A DNA stretch of 64,000 nucleotides from an uncultured Alphaproteobacteria bacterium (lineage in GTDB: Bacteria > Pseudomonadota > Alphaproteobacteria > Thalassobaculales > Thalassobaculaceae). Shown piece by piece: positions 21,000 through 31,021 of the stretch (positions are counted from its first letter, which is position 1; every line of letters begins with the position of its first letter). The notes under the pieces were generated by a model. The model did no database searches. It saw only the letters and a list, made by a program, of their open reading frames with translations, and was not told the origin of the DNA. A program made the position numbers and the translations under genes. The stretch spans positions 24,244 to 88,243 of the forward strand of contig CACITD010000004.1 in the NCBI GenBank assembly GCA_902589475.1. Direction: 5' to 3'.

Positions 21000-22202
21000 T
21001 CACCGTCTTAATTGCGGAATAATGATGATAGTCAAAAGGAGGGTAGCAAGTCCAGCAGATGAAATAATTGTTAAAGCGATCTGAGCTCCAAATAGGTCTG
21101 CTAATAAACCTAAGTTTAATAATCCTATCGGCGCGCACCCGATGCATACGGACAATACTCCCATCAGCCGACTTCTAGCATTTTTAGGAGCTAAAGTGAG
21201 GACGAGTGTGCTTTGCATCGCGCCAAATCCCGCCATGCCTAACCCCGCCACCCACAGAATTGAAATACCTAAAAAATACTTATCGACAAGGGATAGACAA
21301 AATATACCGAAAATAAACGTTAAAGCCCCAATCGTATAAACTTTATTAAACCAACTTGGTCTTATCAAAAAAGCAACAACAAGAGCTCCGACGAAAGCTC
21401 CCGCACCTTCCGCGGCAGAGAGTATGCCTATTAAAGCAGGCTCGACTTTATAGACATCGCGCCCTAAAACCGGAACCATAGACGCGTACGGGAAACCACA
21501 AATATTTAAAATTATGGTGACTAAATATACGCCTATTAATTGGGGAGACTTTTTGACTATACTCAAACCTTCTTTAAGCAACAAGAAATATGACTCGGCT
21601 TTCTGGTTCAGCGGTTGAAATTCAAACACGAGAGAACAGGCGATAGAGATACATATGAAATGCGATACTGCCGAAATAATGAATGCACCTTCTAAACCCA
21701 AAAAGCCGTAGGTCACGCCACCTAAAAATGGTCCGAGCATTCGGGTTACGTTTGTGGTGGCAGAATCCAATGAGATACCAGCGCCCATTCTTTCAGGTCC
21801 TGAAAATTCACCAACTAATGTTCTACGAACCGGATAATCAAGCGTCCAACAAGTCCCATTGATAAATACAAGGATCGCTATGTGCCATATTTCCAAGAGA
21901 GAGAAGTAAGCAGACACAGCGAGACAAGACACTGAGACTGTCATAACTGTGGAACCAATCACTAAAAGGTACTTCCTATTGAACCGTTCGGCGAAAGGCC
22001 CAACGAAACTGCCAAAAAGCGCCAATGGAAGCTGGCGAGCTATAGTCATTAGTGCCACCAATAAAGCGGACGTGGTTACTTCATAGACAAAAATACCAAT
22101 TGCTAGTGTCTCTAACCACCGCATTGTATTTCCAATAAACCCTAATCCCCATACTCGAAGAAAGCTGGGGTTTTTGAACAAATGCAAGGGGTTATTTCTC
22201 AT
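21000..22202 (-). CDS. MFS transporter
   Basis: About 12 hydrophobic segments; LALFGSFVGPFAERFNRK loop motif; ATG 22202 (MRNNPLHLFKNPSFLRVWG) more likely than ORF-track start 22244. Confidence 0.82.
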   Translation of the reverse strand: MRNNPLHLFKNPSFLRVWGLGFIGNTMRWLETLAIGIFVYEVTTSALLVALMTIARQLPLALFGSFVGPFAERFNRKYLLVIGSTVMTVSVSCLAVSAYFSLLEIWHIAILVFINGTCWTLDYPVRRTLVGEFSGPERMGAGISLDSATTNVTRMLGPFLGGVTYGFLGLEGAFIISAVSHFICISIACSLVFEFQPLNQKAESYFLLLKEGLSIVKKSPQLIGVYLVTIILNICGFPYASMVPVLGRDVYKVEPALIGILSAAEGAGAFVGALVVAFLIRPSWFNKVYTIGALTFIFGIFCLSLVDKYFLGISILWVAGLGMAGFGAMQSTLVLTLAPKNARSRLMGVLSVCIGCAPIGLLNLGLLADLFGAQIALTIISSAGLATLLLTIIIIPQLRR

Positions 22203-22216
22203 AAAAATTAATTCTT

Positions 22217-23530
22217 TTAGCCTAATATTTTGGCTGGCAGCCATAGCGCCAGACTAGGAAAGATCATTACGAGTACCAAGACTATCAAATCCAAAATGAT
22301 AAAAGGTACAACCCCTTTGTACATATGCATTAGACTAATTTGAGGTGGCGCTATTGCACGAAAGTAAAAAATTGCCCCTGCCATTGGCGGCGTCAAGTAG
22401 CTAGTTTGTTTAACAACTAAAAATAAAACGGCGAACCAGATTGGGTCGAAACCAAAATTCTGAATGATAGGAAACCCTATTGGCACGATTATTAAGATTA
22501 TCGAAAGACCATCTAGAACGAAACCTGCAAAAAAAACCAGCGTTAAAATAAGAATCAAGGTTCCCCACTTACCTAAATCCCAAAACTCCAAGATCCCACG
22601 AACGGCGTCAAAACCGCCAGATGATAAAAAAACGCTCGCAAACATAGTACCACCGACAACAATCGTCAGTATCATTGCAGTAACAGAAAGTGTCTTGATC
22701 ATTGCATCAAACATAACCGACAGCGTGAATGTTTTGTAACATACTGTCATCGCTATAGTACCTATAGCCCCAACAGCCGCCGCCTCTGTAGGAACGGCAA
22801 CACCAATCATAATGCTACCTAATACCACAATTATAAGTATTAAAGGCGGCAAAAGCGCTTTGGCCGTCACTCTAAGTTTGTCATGAAAACTTAGAGTGTT
22901 ATCGGGATGGGGTATTTTTGGACCAGCCTCAGGATTGAGTGTGCAGATTATTATAATATAAAGTATATAGAGGCCGGCCATCAAAAGCCCTGGAATAAAC
23001 ATTCCTATGAACATATCACCAAGCGACATTTCCGATACCGCTGCCAAAATTATTACAACAACCGAGGGAGGAATGATCGCTCCTAAGGATCCACCCGCCG
23101 TAATCGTCCCAGAAATCAGTGCTTTATCATAGCCATGCCGAAGCATGACAGGGGTTGCTAAAAGCCCGACTACAGTCTCCGTTGCCCCGATAACACCGCT
23201 ACAAGCAGCGAAGATGACACACATTAATATGGTGCCTACCGCCAAGCCACCCGGCAAACGATGTGTCCAAAGATGTATCGCTTCAAAAAGTTTTTCCGCC
23301 GTTCCAGATTTTTCTAACATCGCTCCCATGAACACAAAAAGGGGAACGGCTGCTAGAATCGACGCGCCTGTGATGTCATCAATTTTATGTAGAAAAACAA
23401 AGAAAAGGTTTTCTCCAAAGCGAAATATGCCAAACAAAAATGCTGTTGACATAAGTGCAAATGCTATAGGGACACCCAAGAAGATTAGTGTAAGCAAAAC
23501 CGGAAACATCCACGTAACTATGTCAGTCAT
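22217..23530 (-). CDS. TRAP transporter large permease subunit (DctM)
   Basis: Polytopic; SGVIGATETVVGLLATPVMLRHGYDKALISGTITAGGSLGAIIPPSVVVIILA; VPTEAAAVGA. Confidence 0.92.
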   Translation of the reverse strand: MTDIVTWMFPVLLTLIFLGVPIAFALMSTAFLFGIFRFGENLFFVFLHKIDDITGASILAAVPLFVFMGAMLEKSGTAEKLFEAIHLWTHRLPGGLAVGTILMCVIFAACSGVIGATETVVGLLATPVMLRHGYDKALISGTITAGGSLGAIIPPSVVVIILAAVSEMSLGDMFIGMFIPGLLMAGLYILYIIIICTLNPEAGPKIPHPDNTLSFHDKLRVTAKALLPPLILIIVVLGSIMIGVAVPTEAAAVGAIGTIAMTVCYKTFTLSVMFDAMIKTLSVTAMILTIVVGGTMFASVFLSSGGFDAVRGILEFWDLGKWGTLILILTLVFFAGFVLDGLSIILIIVPIGFPIIQNFGFDPIWFAVLFLVVKQTSYLTPPMAGAIFYFRAIAPPQISLMHMYKGVVPFIILDLIVLVLVMIFPSLALWLPAKILG

Positions 23531-24049
23531 CTAACCTCGTTTTTTCCCAAAGATAAGAGATAGAATACGACTTCCTGTTTTAATAACCTCCGCGATCAAC
23601 TGAATAGCAAATACGCTAAAACCAATAGCTATTGCTGTCTTTACTGGCCAAATAACAGGATTCCATCCAGATTCACCAGATACTTCATTTATTAACCAGG
23701 TATTCCAAGCGTATGCTACCAGCTCTACTGACGTCCATATCATTAGCGGTGTCATACAAAAAAATAGAACGATGAAATCAATAATTTCTTTGCAAAGCTC
23801 GGGCATACGAGAATAGAGGAAATCAATTCGAATATGCTCCGAATTTCTGGTTACTAGCGCAATACCAAGGGCAAAATGCGCTCCAGTAATCATATAACTC
23901 AGCTCGTATGCCCAAAATGTCGGCAAATTAAGTAAAAAGCGCGCTAAAGCCTCATAAGTCATAATGAGACCAAGCGGCAGGACTAACGTCGCTGCACTTG
24001 CACCAACAACTAAAGAGAGTTTATCTATTAAAAATACAATTCTAAGCAT
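23531..24049 (-). CDS. TRAP transporter small permease subunit (DctQ)
   Basis: Four-TM small protein immediately upstream of dctM; YEALARFLLNLPTFWAYELSYM. Confidence 0.88.
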   Translation of the reverse strand: MLRIVFLIDKLSLVVGASAATLVLPLGLIMTYEALARFLLNLPTFWAYELSYMITGAHFALGIALVTRNSEHIRIDFLYSRMPELCKEIIDFIVLFFCMTPLMIWTSVELVAYAWNTWLINEVSGESGWNPVIWPVKTAIAIGFSVFAIQLIAEVIKTGSRILSLIFGKKRG

Positions 24050-24157
24050 TAAGAAAATTTAGCACATCAGATATGTATAACACGATATTTTATCTTGTTG
24101 ATTAGTGAAAATGGTGAAAGCGTAAAAACCAAATTAAATTTGTAAGGGTTCTATTTA

Positions 24158-25162
24158 ATGGCAAAAAAACCAAAAATTGCATTTTTAGGAACTGGTGGAA
24201 CTATTTCCTACACTGGCCGCAACAGTTTAGATGTCTGGGAATATATGGACTTTGGTACGCGGCTGAGTGTCAGTGAAATCCTTTCTCGTTTTCCAGAGGT
24301 AGAAGACAGTGCTGACATAATACCAATAGACGTCCGCCAAATTTCAAGCTCTGGCATAACACCCGCTGACTGGTTGGCACTAGCCTCTAAAATAAACGAA
24401 ATTTCTTCGTCCAATACAGAATTAGATGGTTTCGTGGTAACTCACGGTACAGCAACTTTAGAAGAAACAGCCTATTTTTTAAACCTTACGGTAAAAACTG
24501 ATAAACCCGTCGTTATTATTGGCGCGCAAAGACCGTCATCGGGCTTTGCCACCGACGCAGGTTCTAATTTATTATCAGCAGTTAGAGTGGCTAGTTCTAA
24601 AGAGGCACACGGTTGCGGTGTCTTAGTTGTACTCAACGAAGAAGTACAAGCGGCGAGAGAAGTTACAAAGACCTCGACGCTTCGCCTGGAAACCTTTCAA
24701 ACACCCGACATAGGCATGCTCGGTTATGCAGATCCCGATGGCAAGGTCGCCCTTTATAGAAAGCCCACCCGCCTCCATACAAGTCATACCATATTTAATA
24801 CAGAAAACATAAAAGAACTCCCAGTGGTTGACATAGTGCTAAGTTATGCTGGTGCAAATGGCACAGCAATTGATGCCTTCATTGAATCAGGAACGGAGGC
24901 ACTTATAATAGCCAGCTTGGCTCCAGGACTGCCTACCCCTGATCAAGTTTTGGAAATTACTTCTGCATTAAAAAAGAATATCAAAATTATCTACAGCACA
25001 AGGGCCGGTAGCGGACGAGTTTTAAGACGAGAATCAATGGTGCGTGAAGGGATAATTTCGGCTGATAATCTGAACCCGCAAAAAGCTCGTGTACTGGCAA
25101 TGCTTGCATTGACTATTTCAAAAGATCCAGAAAAAATTCAGCACATTTTTGACACCCATTAA
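24158..25162 (+). CDS. L-asparaginase family protein
   Basis: GTGGTISY, VVTHGTATLEETAYFLNLTV, GAQRPSSGFATDAGSNLLSAVRVA. Confidence 0.9.
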   Translation: MAKKPKIAFLGTGGTISYTGRNSLDVWEYMDFGTRLSVSEILSRFPEVEDSADIIPIDVRQISSSGITPADWLALASKINEISSSNTELDGFVVTHGTATLEETAYFLNLTVKTDKPVVIIGAQRPSSGFATDAGSNLLSAVRVASSKEAHGCGVLVVLNEEVQAAREVTKTSTLRLETFQTPDIGMLGYADPDGKVALYRKPTRLHTSHTIFNTENIKELPVVDIVLSYAGANGTAIDAFIESGTEALIIASLAPGLPTPDQVLEITSALKKNIKIIYSTRAGSGRVLRRESMVREGIISADNLNPQKARVLAMLALTISKDPEKIQHIFDTH

Positions 25163-25191
25163 TATTAAAACCTAAATTAGGAGCTCATAAA

Positions 25192-26877
25192 ATGACAAAA
25201 CAATTGGGAGCGTCAGTTTTAGCAGATATGCTGGAGACCTATGGTGTAACGCATGTTTTTTTCCTCCCAGCTGTCTTGAGAAGGATGTTGCGGGAGATTG
25301 AACGACGGACTTCAATAAAGAGAATTCATACGCGCTCTGAGGCCGGTGCAGCATATATGGCTGATGGCTATGCAAGAGTGACTGGAAAACCTGGAATCTG
25401 CATGGCTCAGATCGTAGGTGCATTAAATTTGTGCGCAGGTCTCCGTGATGCTCATCTAGCAAAATCACCCATAATCGCATTGACAGGCGGCAGGGAAGCC
25501 AATCATAGAGACCGTTGGGCTTATCAAGAAGTAGATGATCTACCTGCTTTCGCACCATATACCAAATTGAATGCCGCAATTGACGATCCTGAACGCTTAC
25601 CTGACATGCTTAGACAAGCTTTCCGTGCGGCAACGACAGGTTGTCCCGGCCCCGTTCACCTTCAACTTGCCGGAAACAGTGGTCAAGTTATAGACAATTC
25701 AGAAATTAACTTTGATGGCGTTGTTGAGCCGCAATTTGGCCAAGTCCCACCGGACCGACCGCAACCTGACCCCGATCAAATTCGAAAAGCGGTAGATAGA
25801 ATAGCGTTAGCAGAGCGTCCTGTGATAGTCGCGGGAGCAGGCACTAAAATGTCTGGTGCATATGATGCATTAAATAAATTAGCTGATTCAATGAAAATTC
25901 CCGTTGCTACGTCTTTGGCAGCTAAGGATGCTATACTTGAGGATAGTGTATTATCAGTAGGCGTGGTTGGCACATATTCTAGAAGAAGTGCAAATCAAGT
26001 TGTTGCAGGCGCTGATCTTGTAATTTTTGTTGGTACGAGGGCTGGCGGTATGACTACGCATTTTTGGACAATGCCTCCAAAAGGAACTGCTACCATACAA
26101 ATTGATATCGACCCATCTGTAAACGGTCGCAACTATCCAAATGACGTTTCTATTGTTGGTGATGCTAGGGTTTGTCTAGAAAAAATGTCCGAAATTAATG
26201 TCCCGGTACCCCGTAGCCGAGCACGATGGCTAGAAGAAGTGAGGAATATTTGCAGTAGCTACAAAGAAGATTACTCAGATGTTTATCATTCCAGAGCAGT
26301 ACCAATTCGACCAGAACGAATTGTTCACGAGTTATCTGAAGCAATGCCTGAAAATGCAATTGTGGTTGTCGATACCGGACACTCGGGGATGTGGATGGGA
26401 GGAATGTTCGAGGTGCGAAAGAAAAGTCAAACTTACATTCGAAGTTCCGGTCATCTTGGATGGGCTTTCCCGGCTGCTATTGGGGCAAAATGCGGGGCGC
26501 CGGAAAGACCTGTGGTATGCTTTACGGGAGATCTAGGGTTCTGGTATCACATGGCAGAACTTGAAACTGCCGTCAGGTGCAAAATAAAAACAATAACGGT
26601 CATCAATAATAATAATTCTGGAAACCAGGCCCTGCGCACTACAAAAAAATTATATGATGACGAATTAACCGCTAGAGTAGACGAAATGTTTCCACGTAGT
26701 AAGGACAATTTTGCAAAAATTGCTGAAGACATGGGCGCGATTGGTTTAAGAGTCGAAGACCCGGACGAAATTAAAGCTGCTTTCAAGCGCGCTTTGCAAG
26801 AGAAACAACCTGTCGTTATCGATATTGTTTCTGATATCGAGGTTGTTGCTCCGTTAGCTTGGGAGAAACCCGAATGA
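25192..26877 (+). CDS. Thiamine pyrophosphate-requiring enzyme, acetolactate-synthase superfamily, substrate unknown
   Basis: Three-domain ThDP fold; TRSEAGAAYMADGYARVTGKPG; cofactor region FTGDLGFWYHMAELETAVRCKIKTITVINNNN. Confidence 0.85.
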   Translation: MTKQLGASVLADMLETYGVTHVFFLPAVLRRMLREIERRTSIKRIHTRSEAGAAYMADGYARVTGKPGICMAQIVGALNLCAGLRDAHLAKSPIIALTGGREANHRDRWAYQEVDDLPAFAPYTKLNAAIDDPERLPDMLRQAFRAATTGCPGPVHLQLAGNSGQVIDNSEINFDGVVEPQFGQVPPDRPQPDPDQIRKAVDRIALAERPVIVAGAGTKMSGAYDALNKLADSMKIPVATSLAAKDAILEDSVLSVGVVGTYSRRSANQVVAGADLVIFVGTRAGGMTTHFWTMPPKGTATIQIDIDPSVNGRNYPNDVSIVGDARVCLEKMSEINVPVPRSRARWLEEVRNICSSYKEDYSDVYHSRAVPIRPERIVHELSEAMPENAIVVVDTGHSGMWMGGMFEVRKKSQTYIRSSGHLGWAFPAAIGAKCGAPERPVVCFTGDLGFWYHMAELETAVRCKIKTITVINNNNSGNQALRTTKKLYDDELTARVDEMFPRSKDNFAKIAEDMGAIGLRVEDPDEIKAAFKRALQEKQPVVIDIVSDIEVVAPLAWEKPE

Positions 26878-27920
26878 GCTTAGAAATTCTATCCTTAACC
26901 AATTTACCAGAAGACCTTCAGCATCAAATTAAAAACCTTGATAAAGACATAAGACTAACAATGGCTTCTGGTTGGTTCGATGGGGAAATACGGGATACAT
27001 GGCCTACTTTCACAGTTGACCGTTATTTATCAGCAATGTCTCATGGGCAGGCAACAAAAAAAGAGCGGGACAAACTATTAAATGACGCAGAGGTTATTCT
27101 GGTAGGATTTCCATTCCCGCTCGACCTTAGAGCGCGTTCACCGAAACTTAGGTGGGTTCACCAACGGCCAGCAGGGGCTTCCAATATGCTTAGGGGTGAC
27201 CTATGGGAATCAGATATCGTTGTTACTTCTTCCAGGGGTTATGCCCATAACCTTCCCATTGCTGAGTACACTATAGCGACAATGCTGCACTTCGCAAAGG
27301 ATCTCCACCTTCCTGAGCAAGAACGCAAAGCTAAACAACTTAATGCTAGAGGCTATAATGTTACGCAATTAAGTGGGAAAACACTCTGCGTGCTCGGCGC
27401 TGGAGGGATCGGCACTGAGGTGGGCCGCTTGGCAAGTGCTCTAGGGATGCGCGTTTTAGGAATAAGGCGCAATGCGTCAGAACATATAGACGGGTTTGAG
27501 AGTGTGGTAAGCCGAGATCAATTTAAGTCTATATTATCTGAAAGCGATTATCTTGCTATTTGCTGCCAATGGACAGAAGAGACGGAAAAGCTGATTAACG
27601 ATGATGCCCTTGAAGTTATCAAAGACAATTCCGTAATAGTAAATATCGCCCGCGGTGAAATAATTGACGAAGATGCTCTAGTGCGAGCCTTAGCCAAAAA
27701 CAAAATCAAAGGTGCCGCTTTGGATGTCTACGTCGGAGAATTTGAGAGACCCCCAGACAGTCGCTTATGGGATGATACTAGAGTGCTAATCACTCCTCAT
27801 ATTTCCGCCGCCTCTGATATTAATACTCATCGAGGGAATGAATTATTTCTAAAAAATTTAAAGCGCTACATGGCGAATGAGACTCTTGAGAATATTATAG
27901 ACTGGAATAGGGGTTATTAA
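26874..27920 (+). CDS. D-2-hydroxyacid dehydrogenase family protein
   Basis: VLGAGGIGTEVGRLASALGMRVLGIRR; VNIARGEIIDEDALVRAL; PHISAASDI; ATGA overlap with preceding ThDP gene. Confidence 0.88.
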   Translation: MSLEILSLTNLPEDLQHQIKNLDKDIRLTMASGWFDGEIRDTWPTFTVDRYLSAMSHGQATKKERDKLLNDAEVILVGFPFPLDLRARSPKLRWVHQRPAGASNMLRGDLWESDIVVTSSRGYAHNLPIAEYTIATMLHFAKDLHLPEQERKAKQLNARGYNVTQLSGKTLCVLGAGGIGTEVGRLASALGMRVLGIRRNASEHIDGFESVVSRDQFKSILSESDYLAICCQWTEETEKLINDDALEVIKDNSVIVNIARGEIIDEDALVRALAKNKIKGAALDVYVGEFERPPDSRLWDDTRVLITPHISAASDINTHRGNELFLKNLKRYMANETLENIIDWNRGY

Positions 27921-27958
27921 TTTGAATCATTAATAACGTTGCTTTTAGGATTATTACA

Positions 27959-28861
27959 TTGACCATTTCCCGATTCAGAACTGGCATAGATTTGGGTGGC
28001 ACAAAGATCGAGGCAATAGTTTTAGATGGAAATGGCGCAGAAGTTTTTCGACATCGCATCATTGCTCCTCAAGGCAATTACAACGATACAATAGAGGCCA
28101 TAGCCTACCTAGTTAATAGAGCTGATAACGAAGTTAATGCTCTAACAAAACTTGGTATAGGGATACCGGGATCTTTATCTCCCAAGACAAACCTTGTGCG
28201 AAACGCGAACTCAACCTGGTTGATAGGAAAGCCACTAAAACAAGATCTCGAAAAAATTTTAAAAAGAGATGTATTAATAGAAAACGATGCCAACTGTTTT
28301 GCCATATCAGAAGCTTTTGATGGCGCTGGCAATAACGCACATACCGTCTTTGGTGTAATCCTAGGCACTGGAGTTGGCGCGGGAATTGTGATTGGGAAAA
28401 AAATCCATAAAGGGAAAAATAAAATTGCAGGAGAATGGGGACACAATCCCCTCCCGTGGGCTCACGAAGGTGAACTTCCAGGCAAGAATTGTTACTGTGG
28501 AAGGACTGGCTGTCTTGAAACCTTTATTTCAGGACCTGCAATAGAAAGAGAGTTTAAAAATCTGAACGGAAGACACATGGACATGAAAAATATTGTTAAA
28601 GAATCTGGTGCAGGTAATTTAAAAGCAGAGCAAGTAATAAAGAACCTTGAAGATCGACTGGCGAGAGCGCTCGCACATATCATAAATATACTCGATCCCG
28701 ACTCAATTGTATTGGGAGGGGGACTATCTAACATTGATAGGCTTTATTCAAACGTTCCCAAAATCTGGGCTGAGTATATTTTCTCTGATGATGTTTCAAC
28801 AGTACTTAGCAAAGCGAGGTTCGGGGACTCAAGTGGCGTAAGAGGAGCGGCTTGGTTATGA
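27959..28861 (+). CDS. ROK family sugar kinase/protein
   Basis: GIDLGGTKIEAIVLD; zinc motif NCYCGRTGCLETFISGPAIE; TTG start. Confidence 0.88.
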   Translation: MTISRFRTGIDLGGTKIEAIVLDGNGAEVFRHRIIAPQGNYNDTIEAIAYLVNRADNEVNALTKLGIGIPGSLSPKTNLVRNANSTWLIGKPLKQDLEKILKRDVLIENDANCFAISEAFDGAGNNAHTVFGVILGTGVGAGIVIGKKIHKGKNKIAGEWGHNPLPWAHEGELPGKNCYCGRTGCLETFISGPAIEREFKNLNGRHMDMKNIVKESGAGNLKAEQVIKNLEDRLARALAHIINILDPDSIVLGGGLSNIDRLYSNVPKIWAEYIFSDDVSTVLSKARFGDSSGVRGAAWL

Positions 28862-28900
28862 GAAAAAGCCAAAAAATAGTCAGCTATAGGAAGCTTCACT

Positions 28901-30199
28901 TTGTCACTATCTAGCGCACTGGTAACCGTAGTATGTCGTGACTGTTATTCATCAATGAACCATGAGGCAGCATCCCGCTGCTATTTCTGCCAATCACCAC
29001 GCTTGATAAAGCATCCTGAATTAGGAAAACTGGCAATTGCGCACGTCGACTGTGACGCATTCTATGCAAGTGTAGAAAAAAGAGATAAGCCTGAATTAAG
29101 ACATACTCCCGTTTTAATTGGTGGAAACCGTAGAGGCGTCGTTGCGGCAGCATGTTATATTGCAAGAACCTACGGAATTAAGTCGGCGATGCCTATGTAT
29201 AAGGCGTTGCAAAAGTGTCCCAATGCGGTTGTGATTCCGCCAAACATGAAAAAATACGCTGCGGTTAGCAAGGCAGTTAAAGCTCTAATGCTGCAAACAA
29301 CCCCTTTAGTACAATCAATTTCAATTGACGAAGCATATTTAGACTTAAGCGGCACCAACCGCTTGCACCAGGGTGTCCCTGCTTTCACTATGGCCCGTCT
29401 TGCCAATGATGTCCAAAAGAAGCTCGGCATAACAGTATCTATTGGGCTTAGCTATAACAAATTTCTAGCAAAATTAGCCTCTGACATGGATAAGCCAAAC
29501 GGGTTTAGTGTAATAGGCGAACAGAATATTAAAACATTTCTTGGAAACTACCCCATCCAAGCCATCTCTGGGGTAGGAAGACGTCTAGAGACACGACTTA
29601 AAAATGATGGCATTTATAGTATTTTTGACCTTCAACGCTGCTCCATTCAAGAACTTCAAAAGCGCTATGGTAGCATTGGCGCGCGCCTTTTTAACTTTTC
29701 CAACGGAATAGATACCAGAGTGATAACGCCTAACACAGCAGCCAAGAGCGTTTCAAAAGAAGTCACCTTCAACTATGATAAAAGTGGCCTCGAACAACTG
29801 AAACCAGTGCTGTGGCGACTTTGTGATCAACTATCTTCATCGTTGAAATCAAAAAATAAATTCGGCAAAACGATTACACTAAAGCTTAAAACTAGTAAGT
29901 TCCGAACTATCACGCGGAGCAAAACCATTAAAACCGCAACCCAGCTAGCTGAGGTAATATATAGCGTCGCATTTGAACTTTTAATTCCGAACTCTAACGG
30001 CACATACCGGCTAATGGGTGTTGGTTTATCAACCCTTTTCGATAATATTGATAATGTTGAGACTGACTTCTTAGATGATCATGATACCAAACAGGAAAAA
30101 TTAGAGAAAACTATCGATCAAATTAGAGAAAAGGTTGGAGCAAATGCCATCGGTAAAGGACGAGGTTTTACTCTTGAACGACTCGTTAAAAAAAAGTAA
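28901..30199 (+). CDS. dinB: DNA polymerase IV (Y-family) with N-terminal Cys4 extension
   Basis: AIAHVDCDAFYASVEKRD, SIDEAYLDLSG, YNKFLAKLASDMDKPNG; N-terminal CRDC...CYFC. Confidence 0.94.
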   Translation: MSLSSALVTVVCRDCYSSMNHEAASRCYFCQSPRLIKHPELGKLAIAHVDCDAFYASVEKRDKPELRHTPVLIGGNRRGVVAAACYIARTYGIKSAMPMYKALQKCPNAVVIPPNMKKYAAVSKAVKALMLQTTPLVQSISIDEAYLDLSGTNRLHQGVPAFTMARLANDVQKKLGITVSIGLSYNKFLAKLASDMDKPNGFSVIGEQNIKTFLGNYPIQAISGVGRRLETRLKNDGIYSIFDLQRCSIQELQKRYGSIGARLFNFSNGIDTRVITPNTAAKSVSKEVTFNYDKSGLEQLKPVLWRLCDQLSSSLKSKNKFGKTITLKLKTSKFRTITRSKTIKTATQLAEVIYSVAFELLIPNSNGTYRLMGVGLSTLFDNIDNVETDFLDDHDTKQEKLEKTIDQIREKVGANAIGKGRGFTLERLVKKK

Positions 30200-30202
30200 A
30201 CC

Positions 30203-31021
30203 TCAATTGCAGGTAGCCCGTTGAAGATAGTCTATTTCCATTAGCTCCACTTCAATAATTAAATCTCCATAATCAAGAATTAATCCACTAACGACACCAT
30301 TGTCATGCAGCTTTATGCTTATTTCATACTCAGGTTCAAGTTGTTGTTTTTCAGCTGAGAAAAAAGCCATTCGAATTGGCCAATAAGTAGTTTCATTTAG
30401 CTGAGGTAGACCTCCTCGATATGTTTTTTGAACTCCAATAATACTGTTTACTAGAGCTGCTGGTTCAACTTCGGTACCGTCGAAGAGAAAGTTTCTAACA
30501 ATCTTTTTCTTGCTATTTGCCGCTTTAATTAATGCCACGGTATGCCCCGCAGGAAAAAGCGTCCCCTTGTTTAAGGTAATCTGCTTTGGTTCCGGTTGTG
30601 TAAACTTTACGTTACCACCAGCTTTATTTTTTGGAATAATACCTTTGCCTTCAATAACTTTTTCCACTTCGTCACTTTCGTTACGTTTTACAAAGAACTT
30701 GTATTGTTGTCCTGTCTTTTCTTCCCAAGAACTGAGAAAGGTATTAATCTGTGTTTCTGAGCCGTCATCTCTTTGATACAACATCACATAACGCTGTTCC
30801 ACAGTCCAACTCGCACATAATTCTCTCATTTCAAAACTCAATCTTCCTTCGACATTTACTAGTGCAGTGGTAGAAGCAGTGTGCTTTGTTGCCATTTTGT
30901 AAAAAGCGCGATGGGGTAAAAGCTGGTCAAAAGGATTTTGACTAATAGCTTCGGAGTTAGCAAAAATAGTCGTTGCGGTTAAAACCGTCGCGAAAAAACT
31001 ATATAAAAAGCACCGCATCAT
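30203..31021 (-). CDS. EipB/DUF1849-like cell envelope integrity protein
   Basis: Signal peptide, then LLPHRAFYKMA, VEGRLSFEMRELCASWTVEQRYVM; resembles alphaproteobacterial DUF1849/EipB. Confidence 0.72.
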   Translation of the reverse strand: MMRCFLYSFFATVLTATTIFANSEAISQNPFDQLLPHRAFYKMATKHTASTTALVNVEGRLSFEMRELCASWTVEQRYVMLYQRDDGSETQINTFLSSWEEKTGQQYKFFVKRNESDEVEKVIEGKGIIPKNKAGGNVKFTQPEPKQITLNKGTLFPAGHTVALIKAANSKKKIVRNFLFDGTEVEPAALVNSIIGVQKTYRGGLPQLNETTYWPIRMAFFSAEKQQLEPEYEISIKLHDNGVVSGLILDYGDLIIEVELMEIDYLQRATCN

